Shown one piece after another: positions 1 through 5,672 of a stretch of 5,672 nucleotides of DNA (position 1 is the stretch's first letter; each line of letters opens with the position of its first letter). A program made the translations under genes and the position numbers. The DNA is from Falsiroseomonas sp044341625 (GTDB lineage: Bacteria; Pseudomonadota; Alphaproteobacteria; Acetobacterales; Acetobacteraceae). The stretch lies in assembly GCA_044341625.1 (NCBI GenBank), contig JBIIRI010000193.1, positions 1 through 5,672 on the forward strand, in the 5' to 3' direction. The notes beneath the pieces were generated by a model. It was not told where the DNA came from, searched no databases, and worked only from the letters and a program-made list of their open reading frames with translations.

Positions 1-3109
<3,109 letters not shown>

Positions 3110-3117
3110 GCCGTCGT

Positions 3118-3121
3118 CTCC
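3118..3121 (-). promoter_or_regulatory. Ribosome-binding site of rpoC
   Basis: On the minus strand the sequence reads GGAGACGACGGCATG. GGAG matches the Shine-Dalgarno core and lies 8 nt before the ATG at 3109, a normal distance. In-frame ATGs at codons 5 and 15 have no comparable motif at proper spacing, so this site supports the ATG at 3109. It lies just downstream of the second spacer hairpin and outside its stem, so that hairpin would leave it accessible. Confidence 0.8.
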
Positions 3122-3128
3122 GTCCGGC

Positions 3129-3155
3129 CGGCGCGCACCCGGCAGAGGCGCGCCG
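3129..3155 (-). repeat. Second perfect inverted repeat in the rpoB-rpoC spacer (8-bp stem, 11-nt loop)
   Basis: On the transcribed strand CGGCGCGC pairs exactly with GCGCGCCG across an 11-nt loop (CTCTGCCGGGT). All eight pairs are G:C. It lies between the pyrimidine linker that follows the first hairpin and the rpoC ribosome-binding site, and abuts the 8-bp palindrome CCGGCCGG at 3124-3131. An alternative weaker stem (GCCGG with CCGGC, loop GTGCGCG) would use part of the same 3' arm, so two folds compete. In a GC-rich genome such short repeats can arise by chance, so any function is inferred. Confidence 0.45.
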
Positions 3156-3168
3156 TGAGAAAAGGGAA

Positions 3169-3192
3169 CCGCGCGACGGTCATGTCGCGCGG
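3169..3192 (-). repeat. Perfect inverted repeat in the rpoB-rpoC spacer (9-bp stem, 6-nt loop), possible attenuator or processing hairpin
   Basis: On the transcribed strand CCGCGCGAC is followed by the loop ATGACC and then its exact reverse complement GTCGCGCGG. The stem is nine base pairs with eight G:C pairs, starting 21 nt after the rpoB stop. It is followed immediately by UUCCCUUUUCUC, which resembles the U-tract of an intrinsic terminator but is interrupted by C residues. The repeat is seen directly; a role in partial termination, RNA processing or mRNA stability is inference. A strong terminator is unlikely because rpoC needs transcription from upstream and no promoter is apparent in the spacer. 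Confidence 0.6.
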
Positions 3193-3212
3193 GACGTCAT
3201 TCGACCGCCGCG

Positions 3213-5672
<2,460 letters not shown>

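Noticed and set aside
3169..3192. Spacer hairpin as a full rho-independent terminator ending an rpoB-only transcript
   Set aside because: The U-tract is broken by CCC, and rpoC follows with no recognisable promoter of its own. At most a partial attenuator is supported.

Overview
The window holds two partial, adjacent core genes, both on the minus strand: the 3' 60% or so of rpoB (right side, 5672 down to 3213) and the 5' three quarters of rpoC (left side, 3109 down to 1). They encode the beta and beta' subunits of the multisubunit bacterial RNA polymerase, in the standard bacterial order rpoB then rpoC. The sequence is strongly GC-rich with GC-ending codons. Both proteins carry the features typical of proteobacterial polymerases, including the insertion within beta and the insertion after the beta' trigger loop. 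From memory of family sequences, the best fit is an alphaproteobacterium, plausibly Rhodospirillales or Acetobacteraceae. No search was run, so the genus is unknown.

Layout along transcription (right to left). rpoB enters already in progress at the residue equivalent to E. coli Leu538, just past the main rifampicin-resistance cluster, and ends with TGA at 3215-3213. A 103-nt spacer (3110-3212) follows. It contains two perfect GC-rich inverted repeats separated by a pyrimidine-rich linker, and a GGAG ribosome-binding site 8 nt before the rpoC ATG at 3109. rpoC then runs off the left edge after 1036 complete codons, inside the insertion that interrupts the trigger loop. No internal stop or frameshift was seen: the reading phase is consistent at every landmark checked.

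The two products form the polymerase active centre together. Beta' supplies the NADFDGD magnesium loop, bridge helix and trigger loop. Beta supplies the two active-site lysines, the NTP-contacting arginines and part of the wall and clamp. Both genes look functional and ordinary. I see no RNA gene, mobile element, CRISPR array or accessory system. The only stretch not explained by these proteins is the spacer, whose hairpins and a possible 25-codon reading frame overlapping the rpoC start are the main things worth a second look.
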